This document shows positions 52,352 through 60,836 of a stretch of DNA of 64,000 nt, in pieces. The notes under the pieces were generated by a model. The model was not told where the DNA came from and did no database searches. It saw nothing but the letters and a program-made list of their open reading frames with translations. This DNA is from Xanthobacter agilis. GTDB lineage: Bacteria; Pseudomonadota; Alphaproteobacteria; Rhizobiales; Xanthobacteraceae. The DNA lies in NCBI RefSeq assembly GCF_021730435.1, contig NZ_JABWGX010000015.1, positions 1 to 64,000 on the forward strand, read 5' to 3'. Numbering within the stretch: position 1 is the first letter of the stretch; the number at the start of each line of letters is the position of its first letter. The position numbers were made by a program, and so were the translations under genes.

Positions 52352-52811
52352 GAGCCCCTCAAAAAAATGCGGCTTGCGCTGTGGGCCCGTCCGGCGGGCC
52401 TCGCCCGGTCGATCAAGCAGTCTGTGGCCTGCTCTCCGGCGCTTGCCATGGCGGCTGTCTAGATAACAGCGCTCTCGGGGGTGTCAAACGCACCTCGTCC
52501 CTGGCGTCAAGCGGGTTGTCGCTCCGGCTCTCCGCGTTTGATCGTCGCGCCGATTGCCGAAAGGGCATCGCTCGCCCTCCGCGAGAAGGTATTGGGACCG
52601 TTTGGGCGGTATTCTGCTGCGCCATTGTGCCGCCAAACACTTTAAGAAACAAGAACGGCGCGTTTGTGGTGAGCGTCGCGGTTCCACGTGCGGCGCCGAC
52701 CGGGCGGCGTGAACATCCTGGTAAGTCTGATGCAAAAATTCATCCGCGCATTCTGGTTGACAACTCGGGGGGTGGTGGCGCGGAGATCATCGACTCAGCT
52801 ACACTTTTGCC
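52352..52811. other. Intergenic region upstream of tkt
   Basis: About 460 bases between divergent tkt and the DUF4164 gene. No gene was recognised. It must hold both promoters; an AT-richer segment at about 52615-52660 could be the tkt promoter (minus strand). I did not find a convincing CbbR-type T-N11-A operator by eye. Confidence 0.4.
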
Positions 52812-53117
52812 ATGTACGCGCTGAAGCAACGTCTCCCGCTCGAGGACGCCCCCATTGCGGCGGCGACCCGGCGCCTCCACGCCGCCCTCGATTCGCTGAC
52901 CGACGCGCTGGATCGCCGCCGGGACGCGGATCGCCATCAGGCCGCGTTGCAGGCGCAGCTCCACGCGCTCGGCAACGACCGGGCGCGGCTGGCCGCCGAG
53001 CTCGACCGCAGCCAGGCGGAAGCCGGGCAGGTGGGCGAGGTGGCGCAGGAGGTCATGCGCCGGCTGGACGTAGCCATGTCCACCATCCGCGACGTGCTCG
53101 CGACTCACGGCGGCTGA
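52812..53117 (+). CDS. DUF4164-family coiled-coil protein
   Basis: 101-residue protein that is nearly all alpha-helical coiled coil (LHAALDSLTDALDRRRDADR and on to QHALGN-like heptads). It matches the small DUF4164 proteins encoded just before zapA in alphaproteobacteria. The function is not known; position suggests a link with cell division. The ATG at 52812 lacks a strong ribosome-binding site. It ends 6 bases before zapA, so they are cotranscribed. Confidence 0.82.
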   Translation: MYALKQRLPLEDAPIAAATRRLHAALDSLTDALDRRRDADRHQAALQAQLHALGNDRARLAAELDRSQAEAGQVGEVAQEVMRRLDVAMSTIRDVLATHGG

Positions 53118-53123
53118 TCGCTC

Positions 53124-53507
53124 ATGCCCCATGTGTCCGTCACCATCGCCGGTCGCCAGTATCGGATGGCCTGCGATGAAGGGCAGGAAGAGCATCTGGT
53201 GCGGCTCGCGCACGACATCGACAGCCGCATTTCGCAATTGCGCACCGCCTTCGGCGAGATCGGCGACCAACGACTGGTGGTGATGGCCGCCATCACCATC
53301 GCCGATGAACTGGCGGAGTCGAGGAACCGCATCCGGGCGCTCGAAAGCGACATCGAGGGCCAGCGCGACGCCCGCGCCTCCGCGCTGGAGCGCATCCAGG
53401 CCAGCGAGGGGGACGTGGCGCGCACCATCGAGGAGGTGGCCGAGCGCATCGAGCGCCTGGTGGCGCAGCTGGTGCCGCGCGAGAAGGGCACCATCGGCAT
53501 GGGCTGA
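53124..53507 (+). CDS. zapA: Cell division protein ZapA
   Basis: 127-residue FtsZ-associated protein. The N-terminal beta part PHVSVTIAGRQYRMACDEGQEEHLVRLAHDID is typical of ZapA, and the C-terminal half is a coiled coil (ITIADELAESRNRIRALESDIEG). ZapA bundles FtsZ filaments in the cytoplasm. The gene follows DUF4164 and precedes the 6S RNA, the same order as the E. coli zapA-ssrS-fau region. Confidence 0.92.
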   Translation: MPHVSVTIAGRQYRMACDEGQEEHLVRLAHDIDSRISQLRTAFGEIGDQRLVVMAAITIADELAESRNRIRALESDIEGQRDARASALERIQASEGDVARTIEEVAERIERLVAQLVPREKGTIGMG

Positions 53508-53580
53508 GCCCTGCCTCTCCCGATCATCGCGATCCGAGGGATAACTTCGCGCGGGGCTGGCGCCGGCGCCTAAAGCTTCC

Positions 53581-53586
53581 TACATT
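53581..53586 (+). promoter_or_regulatory. Candidate -10 of the 6S RNA gene
   Basis: TACATT lies about 10 bases before the predicted 5' end of the 6S RNA. The matching -35 was not obvious, so only the -10 is offered. Confidence 0.35.
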
Positions 53587-53595
53587 GGTAAGGCG

Positions 53596-53750
53596 GGGCT
53601 GCGGGGCTCGTTAGGAGACATATCCCCGGGGCCTTATCGATCCTTAAGGGAGCTGTCCCTGACCTCGTCCCTGGACGGGGACACACGGCGCCCACCTACG
53701 CTGTAGGTTTCCCGGGATCGACCTCCGACGGTTTTGTGGCTCCGCACGCT
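53596..53750 (+). ncRNA. ssrS: 6S RNA (SsrS)
   Basis: 6S RNA binds RNA polymerase holoenzyme and tunes sigma-70 transcription. The region between zapA and the 5-formyl-THF cyclo-ligase gene is its usual home. The two ends pair: TGCGGGGCT (53600-53608) with GGCTCCGCA (53738-53746, with wobbles), CGT with ACG, then GGAG (53614-53617) and CCCCGGG (53624-53630) with CCCGGGATCG-ACCTCC (53711-53726). Inside are a large open bubble and a small hairpin ACCTAC/GTAGGT near 53694-53708, as in 6S. Length about 150 nt fits alphaproteobacterial 6S. Ends are estimates; identity rests on synteny and structure. Confidence 0.75.
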
Positions 53751-53753
53751 TCC

Positions 53754-54377
53754 ATGCAGACGATGGCTTCCTCCCAAGATTTTCGCCTTGAAAAGGCGCA
53801 GCTGCGCGCCGAAGCGCTGGGGCGGCGCTCCGAGATGAGCGCGCTTGACCGCGCGCGGGCCGCAGTCGAAGCCACCGCCAATGCGCTGTCGCGGGTGCCG
53901 GCCTTCCAGTCGCCCGAGGGGCGCCGGATTGCCCTGTTCGCCTCCTTCCGTGATGAGATCGACACCCTGCCCCTGGCCCGCGCGCTGTGGGCGAAGGGGG
54001 CCCTGCTGGCGTTGCCGGTGATCGTGGGGCGCGAGCGGCCGCTCCTCTTCCGGAGCTGGGCCGAGGGGGCGGAGCTTCAACCCGCCGGCGCGTTCTGTAT
54101 CCCCACGCCAGGTCCCCAATGCCCGGAGCTGGTGCCGGACGTGGTGCTGGTGCCGCTCGCCGCATTCGACCGGCGCGGCTTGCGCATCGGCTATGGCGGT
54201 GGCTTCTACGACCGCACCCTGGCCGGCCTCCGGCAGCGGGGAGCGGTGACGGCGGTGGGCTTTGCCTTCGCCTGCCAGCAGGTGGCGTGCGTGCCGGCCG
54301 AACCCCATGACGAAGGCGTGGATGTGATGGTAACGGAAGCGGAGGCGTTTCGCTGCGGCGACGAAGACGGGATCTGA
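53754..54377 (+). CDS. fau: 5-formyltetrahydrofolate cyclo-ligase
   Basis: 207-residue enzyme that converts 5-formyl-THF to 5,10-methenyl-THF with ATP, recycling a folate storage form. The signature is RIGYGGGFYDRTLA, with an N-terminal basic KAQLRAEALGRR segment and VALFASFRDEIDT-like region (RIALFASFRDEIDTLPL). Start is uncertain: ATG 53754 or ATG 53763. It begins immediately after the predicted 6S RNA end, and processing from a joint transcript is likely, as in other proteobacteria. Confidence 0.92.
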   Translation: MQTMASSQDFRLEKAQLRAEALGRRSEMSALDRARAAVEATANALSRVPAFQSPEGRRIALFASFRDEIDTLPLARALWAKGALLALPVIVGRERPLLFRSWAEGAELQPAGAFCIPTPGPQCPELVPDVVLVPLAAFDRRGLRIGYGGGFYDRTLAGLRQRGAVTAVGFAFACQQVACVPAEPHDEGVDVMVTEAEAFRCGDEDGI

Positions 54378-54380
54378 CGG

Positions 54381-55205
54381 ATGCGCATGCTCTTTCTCGG
54401 CGATGTGATGGGCCGCCCCGGGCGGGAGATCGTGGGCGCGCGCCTGCCCGGCCTCGTGGCCTCCTGGAAGCTCGACCTCGTGGTGGTGAACGGGGAGAAC
54501 GCCGCCGGCGGTTTCGGCATCACCGAGGCCATCTATGAGGATCTGCTCGCGGCCGGCGCCGATGCCATCACGCTGGGCAATCATTCCTTCGACCAGCGCG
54601 AGGCGCTGGTTTTCATCGATCGCGCGCCGGCTTTGGTGCGGCCCTTGAACTATCCGGCCGGGACCCCCGGCCGTGGCGCCGCCCTGGTGGAGGCCAAGAA
54701 CGGCGCGCGGGTGCTGGTGCTCAACGTGATGGGCCGCATCTTCATGGACCCGCTGGATGATCCCTTCGCGGGCCTCGACCGGGCACTGGACGGTGCCATG
54801 CTGGGCGAGGTGGCCGATGCGGTGGTGATCGACGTGCATGCGGAAGCCTCCAGCGAGAAGCAGGCGGTCGGCCATTATTGCGACGGGCGCGCCTCTCTGG
54901 TGGTGGGCACCCATACCCATGTGCCCACGGCGGATCATCGCATCCTTACCGGCGGCACGGCCTTCCTCACCGATGCCGGCATGTGCGGCTGCTATGACGG
55001 GGTGATTGGCATGGACAAGGAGGAACCGCTGCGGCGCTTCACCCGCAAGCTCGCTTCGGGCCGCTTCGAGCCGGCCAGCGGGCCGGCAAGCCTGTGCGGC
55101 GTGGCGGTCGAGACCGACGACCGCACCGGGCTTGCGGTGAAGGTCGCGCCGGTGCGGCTCGGTGGTAGCCTGGGCGAGGCGCGGCCGGCGTTCTGGGAGA
55201 ATTGA
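54381..55205 (+). CDS. YmdB-family metallophosphoesterase
   Basis: 274-residue calcineurin-like phosphoesterase of the YmdB family. Metal ligands lie in LFLGDVMGRPGRE, VVNGENAAGGFG, TLGNHSFDQ and GTHTHVPTAD. Bacillus YmdB is a cyclic-nucleotide phosphodiesterase affecting biofilm genes; the role in alphaproteobacteria is open. It begins 3 bases after the fau stop, so it is cotranscribed with fau. Confidence 0.9.
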   Translation: MRMLFLGDVMGRPGREIVGARLPGLVASWKLDLVVVNGENAAGGFGITEAIYEDLLAAGADAITLGNHSFDQREALVFIDRAPALVRPLNYPAGTPGRGAALVEAKNGARVLVLNVMGRIFMDPLDDPFAGLDRALDGAMLGEVADAVVIDVHAEASSEKQAVGHYCDGRASLVVGTHTHVPTADHRILTGGTAFLTDAGMCGCYDGVIGMDKEEPLRRFTRKLASGRFEPASGPASLCGVAVETDDRTGLAVKVAPVRLGGSLGEARPAFWEN

Positions 55206-55247
55206 CCCGGATCGGCCGCGGCGACCGCCGCTTCGGCGTTCGCCAGC

Positions 55248-55277
55248 TTGCCCATCTCCCCGGCTCCCGCCTATAAG
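55248..55277 (+). promoter_or_regulatory. Candidate promoter for yebC
   Basis: TTGCCC (55248-55253) and TATAAG (55272-55277) are separated by 18 bases, a plausible sigma-70-type pair. The yebC ATG follows 84 bases downstream. Assigned by eye. Confidence 0.45.
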
Positions 55278-55360
55278 GCCGGCTCCAGTCAACGCAATTG
55301 ATCCGAGCGGCGCGGCGCCGGCGGCGCGCGGGATCGCTCCATCAAGGGAAGGTGACGGCC

Positions 55361-56110
55361 ATGGCCGGGCATTCACAATTCAAGAACATCATGCACCGCA
55401 AGGGCCGTCAGGACGCGGTGCGGTCCAAGCTGTTCTCCAAGCTCGCGCGCGAGATCACGGTGTCGGCCAAGATGGGCCTGCCGGATCCGAGCATGAATGC
55501 GCGTCTGCGGGCCGCCATCCTTGCCGCCCGCGCCGAGAACATGCCGAAGGACAATATCGAGCGCGCCATCAAGAAGGCGGCCGGGGCCGATACCGAGAAC
55601 TACGAAGAGATCCGCTACGAGGGCTATGGTCCCGGCGGCGTCGCGGTGATCGTGGAGGCGCTGACCGACAACCGCAATCGCACCGCCTCGGAAGTGCGCT
55701 CCTTTTTCACCAAGTCGGGCGGCAACCTTGGCGAAACCGGCTCGGTGTCCTTCATGTTCGATCGCGTCGGCCTGATCGAGTATGACGCCAAGAAGGCGGA
55801 TGGCGACGCCATGATGGAAGCCGCGATCGAAGCCGGCGCCGATGACGTGTCCTCCGACGAGGACGGGCATGAGGTGGTGTGCGCGGCGGAAAACCTGGCC
55901 GAAGTGCAGAAGCTGTTGGAAGCCAAGTTCGGCGAGCCGCGCAAGGCGGCGCTGGTGTGGCGGCCGCAGAATACCGTTGCGGTGGATGATGACACCGCCG
56001 AGAAGCTGCTGCGTCTGGTGGAAAATCTCGAAGACAATGACGACGTGCAGACCGTGACGGCGAATTTCGAGCTGTCCGAGGCCATGCTCGCCAAGCTCAG
56101 CGCCGAGTAA
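55361..56110 (+). CDS. yebC: YebC/PmpR-family regulator or translation factor
   Basis: 249-residue YebC-family protein. It begins [18 protein letters not shown], the hallmark start, and continues [11 protein letters not shown] and [19 protein letters not shown]. Members were described as transcription regulators, while later work points to relief of ribosome stalling; which applies here is open. AAGGGAAGG precedes ATG 55361. In many alphaproteobacteria yebC precedes ruvC; here the podJ-like gene intervenes. Confidence 0.93.
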   Translation: MAGHSQFKNIMHRKGRQDAVRSKLFSKLAREITVSAKMGLPDPSMNARLRAAILAARAENMPKDNIERAIKKAAGADTENYEEIRYEGYGPGGVAVIVEALTDNRNRTASEVRSFFTKSGGNLGETGSVSFMFDRVGLIEYDAKKADGDAMMEAAIEAGADDVSSDEDGHEVVCAAENLAEVQKLLEAKFGEPRKAALVWRPQNTVAVDDDTAEKLLRLVENLEDNDDVQTVTANFELSEAMLAKLSAE

Positions 56111-56452
56111 GGCTCGATCCCGTCCTGGGTGTCCCGGCCCTTTGATTCCCGGCCGGTCCGCGGAACGCGGACCGGCACCGATTGCTCGTCGTCTGTCCTT
56201 TAGTAAGGCTGCGCGACAGGGGCGTTCGGGCCGCGGCACCTCGTGCCGCGGGCGTGGCTCGCGGCCGTCGCGCGGAGCGCGGGCCATCTTGCGGGTCGGG
56301 CGGAAGAGAAGCCCTCTGGGCGTCCCTGCGGCGCGGCGCTTCCGCATGTGAGCGGGGCTAATTGGACGCGACCCAGGCTGATGGGCGGCGTTGATGTGTC
56401 GCTTGGTGGGGCCCGCCGGCCCGGCGTCAGGCGCCGGATCGAGGGGGCAGGC
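56111..56452. other. Intergenic region after yebC
   Basis: About 340 bases between convergent yebC and merR. It holds a perfect hairpin at 56153-56175 and otherwise GC-rich sequence with no gene I could support. Confidence 0.4.
56153..56175 (+). terminator. Strong hairpin downstream of yebC
   Basis: Perfect 10-base-pair stem (CCGGTCCGCG/CGCGGACCGG) with a GAA loop, 43 bases past the yebC stop. No U-tract follows. Likely transcript end. Confidence 0.5.
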
Positions 56453-56905
56453 TCAGGCCGCGAGCGTTTCGGCGATGCCCTTCAGCTCTTCGATGGCCGA
56501 ATCGATCTCGCCGCGCTGGCGTTCCAGCTGGGCGAGCTGCTTCAGGCACCGCTCGCGGGTCAGGGCGAGGCCGTTCGCCGCACCGGATTCCGCGGCCGGC
56601 GTACCGGTCTTCGCCGCCACCAATGCGCGGATCTCGGCCAGGGTGAAGCCGAGCTGCTTGCCCTTGAGGATGACCGTGAGACGCTCCCGGTCCGTCGCCG
56701 AATACAGGCGGGTCATGCCGTCGCGGCGCGGCGACAGAAGGCCCTTGTCCTCATAGAAGCGCAGGGCGCGCAGGGTGGTGCCGAATTCCCGGGCGAGGTC
56801 GCCGATGGTGAAGGCCTCCTCCGCGGGGGAAGAAGGCGGGGCAAGGGGCGCTGCCGCGGCGGCATGGCCCAGGGCGTGGGCGACATCGTAGGTCGTAGCA
56901 TCCAT
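56453..56905 (-). CDS. MerR-family transcriptional regulator
   Basis: 150-residue MerR-type regulator. After a 30-residue Ala/Pro-rich N-terminal tail comes the winged helix FTIGDLAREFGTTLRALRFY-EDKGLLSP, then a helical DNA-spacing region and a C-terminal dimerisation coiled coil (RCLKQLAQLERQRGEIDSAIEEL). One cysteine (RCLKQ) is present, not the metal-binding pair of metal sensors, so the signal is unknown. GGGAG precedes the ATG at 56905. It is divergent from the podJ-like gene across 562 bases. Confidence 0.88.
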   Translation of the reverse strand: MDATTYDVAHALGHAAAAAPLAPPSSPAEEAFTIGDLAREFGTTLRALRFYEDKGLLSPRRDGMTRLYSATDRERLTVILKGKQLGFTLAEIRALVAAKTGTPAAESGAANGLALTRERCLKQLAQLERQRGEIDSAIEELKGIAETLAA

Positions 56906-57357
56906 AAATAGTCACTCCCGTGTCACAGGGCAGGGGGTTGCGCCTGTGAGATTGCGGTCCTGTTTCGCGGCTCCCGCTGACGCTTGGTGACGAACTGGGG
57001 GCCTGTTCTGTTCGATCGCGGGGCCGATGGCCGCCAGGGCGGCGGTGGATAGCGGTCAACCATCCATTCGCCGTTCAGTGCGACATCCTGCCGAACGCTC
57101 TCGTTGTGACGGTGTCGGCCGCGCAGCCGCCTTGGGGCTCCTCCGCGCCTCTGATCCCGGCCATCCGCCAGCGGGTGCGGACGCCGGTTGCCGGGGCCGC
57201 GGTGGGTTCGCCGCTGCGAGGCGTGGCGCGGAAGACAAATTCCGTTCCGTTACGCAAACTTTTTAGCGCAGCGATGCCGAATGGGGGGAGAGTCAACGGG
57301 CTACCGTAGGGGAAAGTAACCGTTACCTGAACCTGAAAACATGGGCGTTTCCTGGAT

Positions 57358-57372
57358 TTAACGGCCCATTTA
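57358..57372 (+). promoter_or_regulatory. CtrA-like motif upstream of podJ-like gene
   Basis: TTAA-N7-TTTA matches the alphaproteobacterial CtrA consensus (TTAA-N7-TTAA) in 7 of 8 positions, 96 bases before the podJ-like start. Cell-cycle control would fit a polarity gene, but a single imperfect site is weak evidence. Confidence 0.35.
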
Positions 57373-57427
57373 CCATGACGGCCGGATGCTGCATTGAGCG
57401 AATCACGCATTGCGGCCATGGTAAATG
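57367..57427. repeat. Perfect 11-base inverted repeat upstream of podJ-like gene
   Basis: CATTTACCATG at 57367-57377 is the exact reverse complement of CATGGTAAATG at 57417-57427, with 39 bases between. It ends 41 bases before the podJ-like ATG and could form a leader hairpin or paired operator half-sites. Confidence 0.65.
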
Positions 57428-57467
57428 AGCACCAAGATGGGGCTCCTCCAGCCGCAGGGAGGCGGGC

Positions 57468-60101
57468 ATGGAGCGGATGGAGCGTATTCAGCGCACGGCT
57501 TCGGCCGCAGCCGCCGCTGCGCCTCGGCATAGCCTGGGAGGTAGCCGCGGCCGGGACGGCTGGCCGGGCGATCTGGGCGGCGACACCGTGGGTGGAGACA
57601 CTGGGGGTCGAGATTGGGGGCGTGGCGACGCGGCCGGCGGCGGCGCGTGGCGCGACCGGGCTGCTGACCCGCAGATGGCCGTCGACACGCTGCGCGCCGA
57701 GGTGGGCCAATTGCAGCGCCGGCTGGCGCAGGCTGCTCCGCGCCGCGCGGTGGTGGAAATGGACCGCGCCATCAGCCTGCTGCACAGCCGGGTCGAGGAA
57801 TTGCGGCAGACGAGCGGCGGGGCGGGGCACGGCTCGGGTCCGGAGGACATGGCCTATCTGGCGGAGGAACTGCTGGATCTGCGCACGTCCCTCGACACCA
57901 TGCGGGCACCGGAGCGCTTTCAGGCGCTGTCGGCGGGAGTCGAGATGCTCTCGCGCAAGATCGACATCCTCAATGCGCGCGCCGTCGACCCGGTCGAGGT
58001 GGCGCGCCTGCAGGCGCAGTCGAACGAGCTGAAGTCCCTGGTGACGCGGATGGTGTCGGGCTCCGGCCTTCAGCCCCTCGCCGAGCGTCTTGCCGCCTGC
58101 GCGGAGGAAATCGCCCGCAGCAGCGATGCCGCCGCGCAGCGGGTGGCCGATGCCACCTCCACCTTCGAACGCAACGCGGAAGCCGTCATTCGCCGGGTCA
58201 ATGCCTACGAGGCCAGTGTCCATGAGGCACGCAACGCCACGGCGCAGGACCTGCGCCGAGATGTGGAAGCCAATCTGCACGGCATCCACGACCGCCTCGA
58301 CAAGGTGACACAATACCTCGCTTCGCTCTCTCCCGCCGCCGGTTCGGAGCTGGCGGCCCATGTGACCGGGCTTCTGGAGCGCCTGGATGCGGCCAAGGCC
58401 CGTGACGCGGCGGCGGCGATCCCCCTTGCGGAGGTGGTGGAGCGCCATCTTTTGGCGCTGACGGACCGTTTTCAGGATGCATCCGCCCGCCTGGAGCGAC
58501 TGGACGGCATCGAGATCACCCTGACGGAGATGATCGACGAACTGCGGCGGGTCCGGGAGGTCTCCAGCGAGGCCACTCAGGAAGCTGTGGAAGTGGCGGT
58601 GGAGGCAGTCAGCCGCAAGGTCTCCACCGATCCGGCCGGCCCGGCGGTGGTCGGCCTCAAGCGCGGGCTTGCCGCGCTGGAGGCCCGTCAGGCGGAGGTG
58701 GAGCGTCGGGCTTCCGAATTGCTCGGCGAAACCCTCGCCCGCGAGATCGAGGACCGGACCGTCGTCCTGGGTCGCACCGGCGATGACGCCTGGGCTCCGC
58801 ATCCGCTCGTCGAGGACGAGCCGGGTGAGCCGGATTTTGCCGCCTATGGCGACGGAGGCATCGATCGCGATCCGCTGGCGGACGACGCGCCTGCCGCAAG
58901 CGCGGAGGCGGCGTTCGAGCCGGAGCCGCACCATGCGCCGGTTGTGGAGCCGCGGCTCCCGCCGGAACCTGCCGCCGCCGACCTCGGGGACATCCGCCCC
59001 GATCCGATGGCGGCACCGCGCCCGAAGAGGGTGAGTCGCGGCCGACGGGCGCCCGCGGATATCCAGTTCGCGTCCCCGTCCCGTGGCCAGGATGCACGGC
59101 CGCAGGTGGAGCGGCGCACCCGCCGGGTCGGGCACGCGCCCCTTGCGAAGGTGTCTCCGGCGGTGATTGCCGTTGCCGGCCTCGCGCTGCTGGCCACGGT
59201 CTCCGGCGCCACCGCCTGGGTTCATCGCGACGCCATTGTTGCAATGGCGCAGCAGGCTGCGCATCAGGTGAAGGTGGCGGCGGCGACGCCCGCGACGCCG
59301 TCGCATCCGGACGAGGTCGCCGCCGCCGCGAAGTCCACGGCGCAATTGCCGGCGCCCATCGGTCCGCAGGCGCTGCACATGGCGGCTTTGGACGGCAATC
59401 TGGCCGCGGCCTACGAGGTGGGCGTGCGGTTTGCCGATGGGGTCGGCGTGGACCAGGACGTGGATGCCGGCATCAAGTGGCTCGGCTATGCGGTCTCGCG
59501 CAGCTTCGCGCCGGCCGCCTACCGGCTCGGCAGCCTCTACGAAAATACCCTGCACAACATGGACGAGGCCTATCGCTTCTATAAGTGGGCGGCCGAGCAG
59601 GGCAATGTGCGGGCCATGCACAATCTGGGCGTGCTCTATTCCCAGGGCATCGCCGGTGCGCCCGACTGGAGCGAGGCCCTCAAGTGGTTCCGCAAGGCCG
59701 CCAATCTGGGCCTGAAGGACAGCCAGCATAATCTGGGCATCATTTTCGCGCGCGGCTTCTCCGGCACCAGCGACCTGGCCGAAGCCTTGACCTGGTTCAA
59801 CATCGCCGCCCGCCAGGGCGACCAGGACAGCGCCGACAAGCGCGACGCGCTGGCCCGCGAGGCGGACGAGGTGGTGCTCGCCCGCGCCAAGAAGGCCGCC
59901 GACGCCTTCGTGCCCAAGCCGATCAACGAGGCGGCGAACGTGGTGGCGGTGCTGCCCGAGTGGAATGCCAGTGAGGCCGGAGAGCATGTGGCGGCCAACA
60001 CGATGGCCACCAACACCCTCGCCTCCAACACCCTCACGTCGGGGGCGGCCTCGGCCAGCACCGTCCTGTTTTCCGGGAATCTGCTGGCGAGCAAGCACTG
60101 A
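57468..60101 (+). CDS. podJ: PodJ-like polarity and development protein
   Basis: 877-residue bitopic membrane protein. A long cytoplasmic part (to about residue 560) is rich in coiled coil (for example ALAEEIARSS-like helices and VERRASELLGETLAREIEDR), then an acidic/Pro-rich linker, one transmembrane helix (about 564-586, VIAVAGLALLATVSGATAWV) and a periplasmic part with about four Sel1 repeats (near 640-790: YEVGVRFADGVGVD, HNLGVLYSQGIAGAPD). This matches PodJ, which organises pole development and flagellar or pilus assembly. No peptidoglycan-binding domain is seen; the last 60 residues are Thr/Ser/Asn-rich. ATG 57468 follows GGGAGG. Confidence 0.85.
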   Translation: MERMERIQRTASAAAAAAPRHSLGGSRGRDGWPGDLGGDTVGGDTGGRDWGRGDAAGGGAWRDRAADPQMAVDTLRAEVGQLQRRLAQAAPRRAVVEMDRAISLLHSRVEELRQTSGGAGHGSGPEDMAYLAEELLDLRTSLDTMRAPERFQALSAGVEMLSRKIDILNARAVDPVEVARLQAQSNELKSLVTRMVSGSGLQPLAERLAACAEEIARSSDAAAQRVADATSTFERNAEAVIRRVNAYEASVHEARNATAQDLRRDVEANLHGIHDRLDKVTQYLASLSPAAGSELAAHVTGLLERLDAAKARDAAAAIPLAEVVERHLLALTDRFQDASARLERLDGIEITLTEMIDELRRVREVSSEATQEAVEVAVEAVSRKVSTDPAGPAVVGLKRGLAALEARQAEVERRASELLGETLAREIEDRTVVLGRTGDDAWAPHPLVEDEPGEPDFAAYGDGGIDRDPLADDAPAASAEAAFEPEPHHAPVVEPRLPPEPAAADLGDIRPDPMAAPRPKRVSRGRRAPADIQFASPSRGQDARPQVERRTRRVGHAPLAKVSPAVIAVAGLALLATVSGATAWVHRDAIVAMAQQAAHQVKVAAATPATPSHPDEVAAAAKSTAQLPAPIGPQALHMAALDGNLAAAYEVGVRFADGVGVDQDVDAGIKWLGYAVSRSFAPAAYRLGSLYENTLHNMDEAYRFYKWAAEQGNVRAMHNLGVLYSQGIAGAPDWSEALKWFRKAANLGLKDSQHNLGIIFARGFSGTSDLAEALTWFNIAARQGDQDSADKRDALAREADEVVLARAKKAADAFVPKPINEAANVVAVLPEWNASEAGEHVAANTMATNTLASNTLTSGAASASTVLFSGNLLASKH

Positions 60102-60203
60102 GATCGTTGCCGCCGGGGGATCTCCCGGCGGCCCATTTCCGCGGATCTCCCATCTCCGGCGCGGGGCTTTCCTCGCGGTCGCGGGCGGCGCACCTTGGGC
60201 ATC

Positions 60204-60731
60204 ATGACCGTCACTCCGATTCGTTCCCGCCGCGCCGTGCGCATCCTTGGCCTCGATCCCGGCCTGCGCCGCACCGGCTGGGGGGTGATCGAGGCGGAGG
60301 GGCCGCGCCTGCGGTATGTGGATTGCGGTGCCATCCTGCCTCCGGAGGACGCGCCCATGGGCCAGCGTCTTGCCGAGCTGCATCACGGCCTCATGGCGGT
60401 GCTCGAACGCTACCTGCCGGACGAGGCGGCGGTGGAAGAAACCTTCGTGAACATGAACCCCTCGTCCACCCTGAAGCTCGGGCAGGCGCGCGGCGTGGTG
60501 CTGCTGGCGCCGGCCCTGAAAGGGCTGAGCGTCGCCGAATACGCGCCGACCCTGGTGAAGAAGAGCGTGGTCGGGGCCGGGCGCGCGGAAAAGGCGCAGA
60601 TCCGCATGATGATCGGCATTCTCCTGCCGCAGGCGGCGCCGAAGAGCGAGGATGCGGCCGATGCCCTTGCGGTCGCCGTCACTCACGCCCATCATCGCAG
60701 CGCCGTGACGCAGGTGCGAGACGCCCTCTAG
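60204..60731 (+). CDS. ruvC: Holliday junction endonuclease RuvC
   Basis: 175-residue resolvase. Catalytic acidic residues are in [21 protein letters not shown] and [17 protein letters not shown]. It cuts Holliday junctions bound by RuvAB. Start ATG 60204; a TTG at 60195 is in frame. No LexA box was recognised nearby. RuvC is followed by a palindromic element and a DUF1772 gene before ruvA. Confidence 0.95.
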   Translation: MTVTPIRSRRAVRILGLDPGLRRTGWGVIEAEGPRLRYVDCGAILPPEDAPMGQRLAELHHGLMAVLERYLPDEAAVEETFVNMNPSSTLKLGQARGVVLLAPALKGLSVAEYAPTLVKKSVVGAGRAEKAQIRMMIGILLPQAAPKSEDAADALAVAVTHAHHRSAVTQVRDAL

Positions 60732-60792
60732 AGCATTTTTATCGCAATTTCAGACGCAAAACCGCTGCACACTTTTGCTGAAATTGCTCTAG
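60728..60792. repeat. Large interrupted palindrome between ruvC and DUF1772
   Basis: The left arm (CTAGAGCA, then AATTTCAG after a 10-base insertion) pairs with the right arm CTGAAATTGCTCTAG; an inner pair GCAAAA/TTTTG extends it. The arm starts inside the ruvC stop. It looks like a repeated extragenic palindrome of the kind found in related genomes, and could also terminate the ruvC transcript. Confidence 0.6.
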
Positions 60793-60836
60793 TCGTCGCG
60801 GCGGAATGATCGGACGTGCGGGTGGGGGACCGGCAG

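Larger units (their letters stand above)
56906..57467. other. Intergenic region upstream of podJ-like gene
   Basis: A 562-base divergent spacer. It includes a small palindrome GTAAC-C-GTTAC (57316-57326), a CtrA-like sequence and a pair of 11-base inverted repeats described below. The first 300 bases are GC-rich and featureless to me. Confidence 0.45.

Noticed and set aside
52352-52811. CbbR operator in front of tkt
   Set aside because: No convincing T-N11-A pair with symmetric flanks was visible; the absence of RuBisCO or phosphoribulokinase genes also weakens the idea.
60102-60203. LexA/SOS box upstream of ruvC
   Set aside because: No GTTC-N7-GTTC motif was seen in the short region ahead of ruvC or in the ruvA-ruvB spacer.
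57075-60695. A long open frame on the minus strand opposite the podJ-like gene
   Set aside because: It runs antisense to a gene with clear domains and has low-complexity His/Arg-rich content typical of reverse frames in GC-rich DNA; no motif was found in it.
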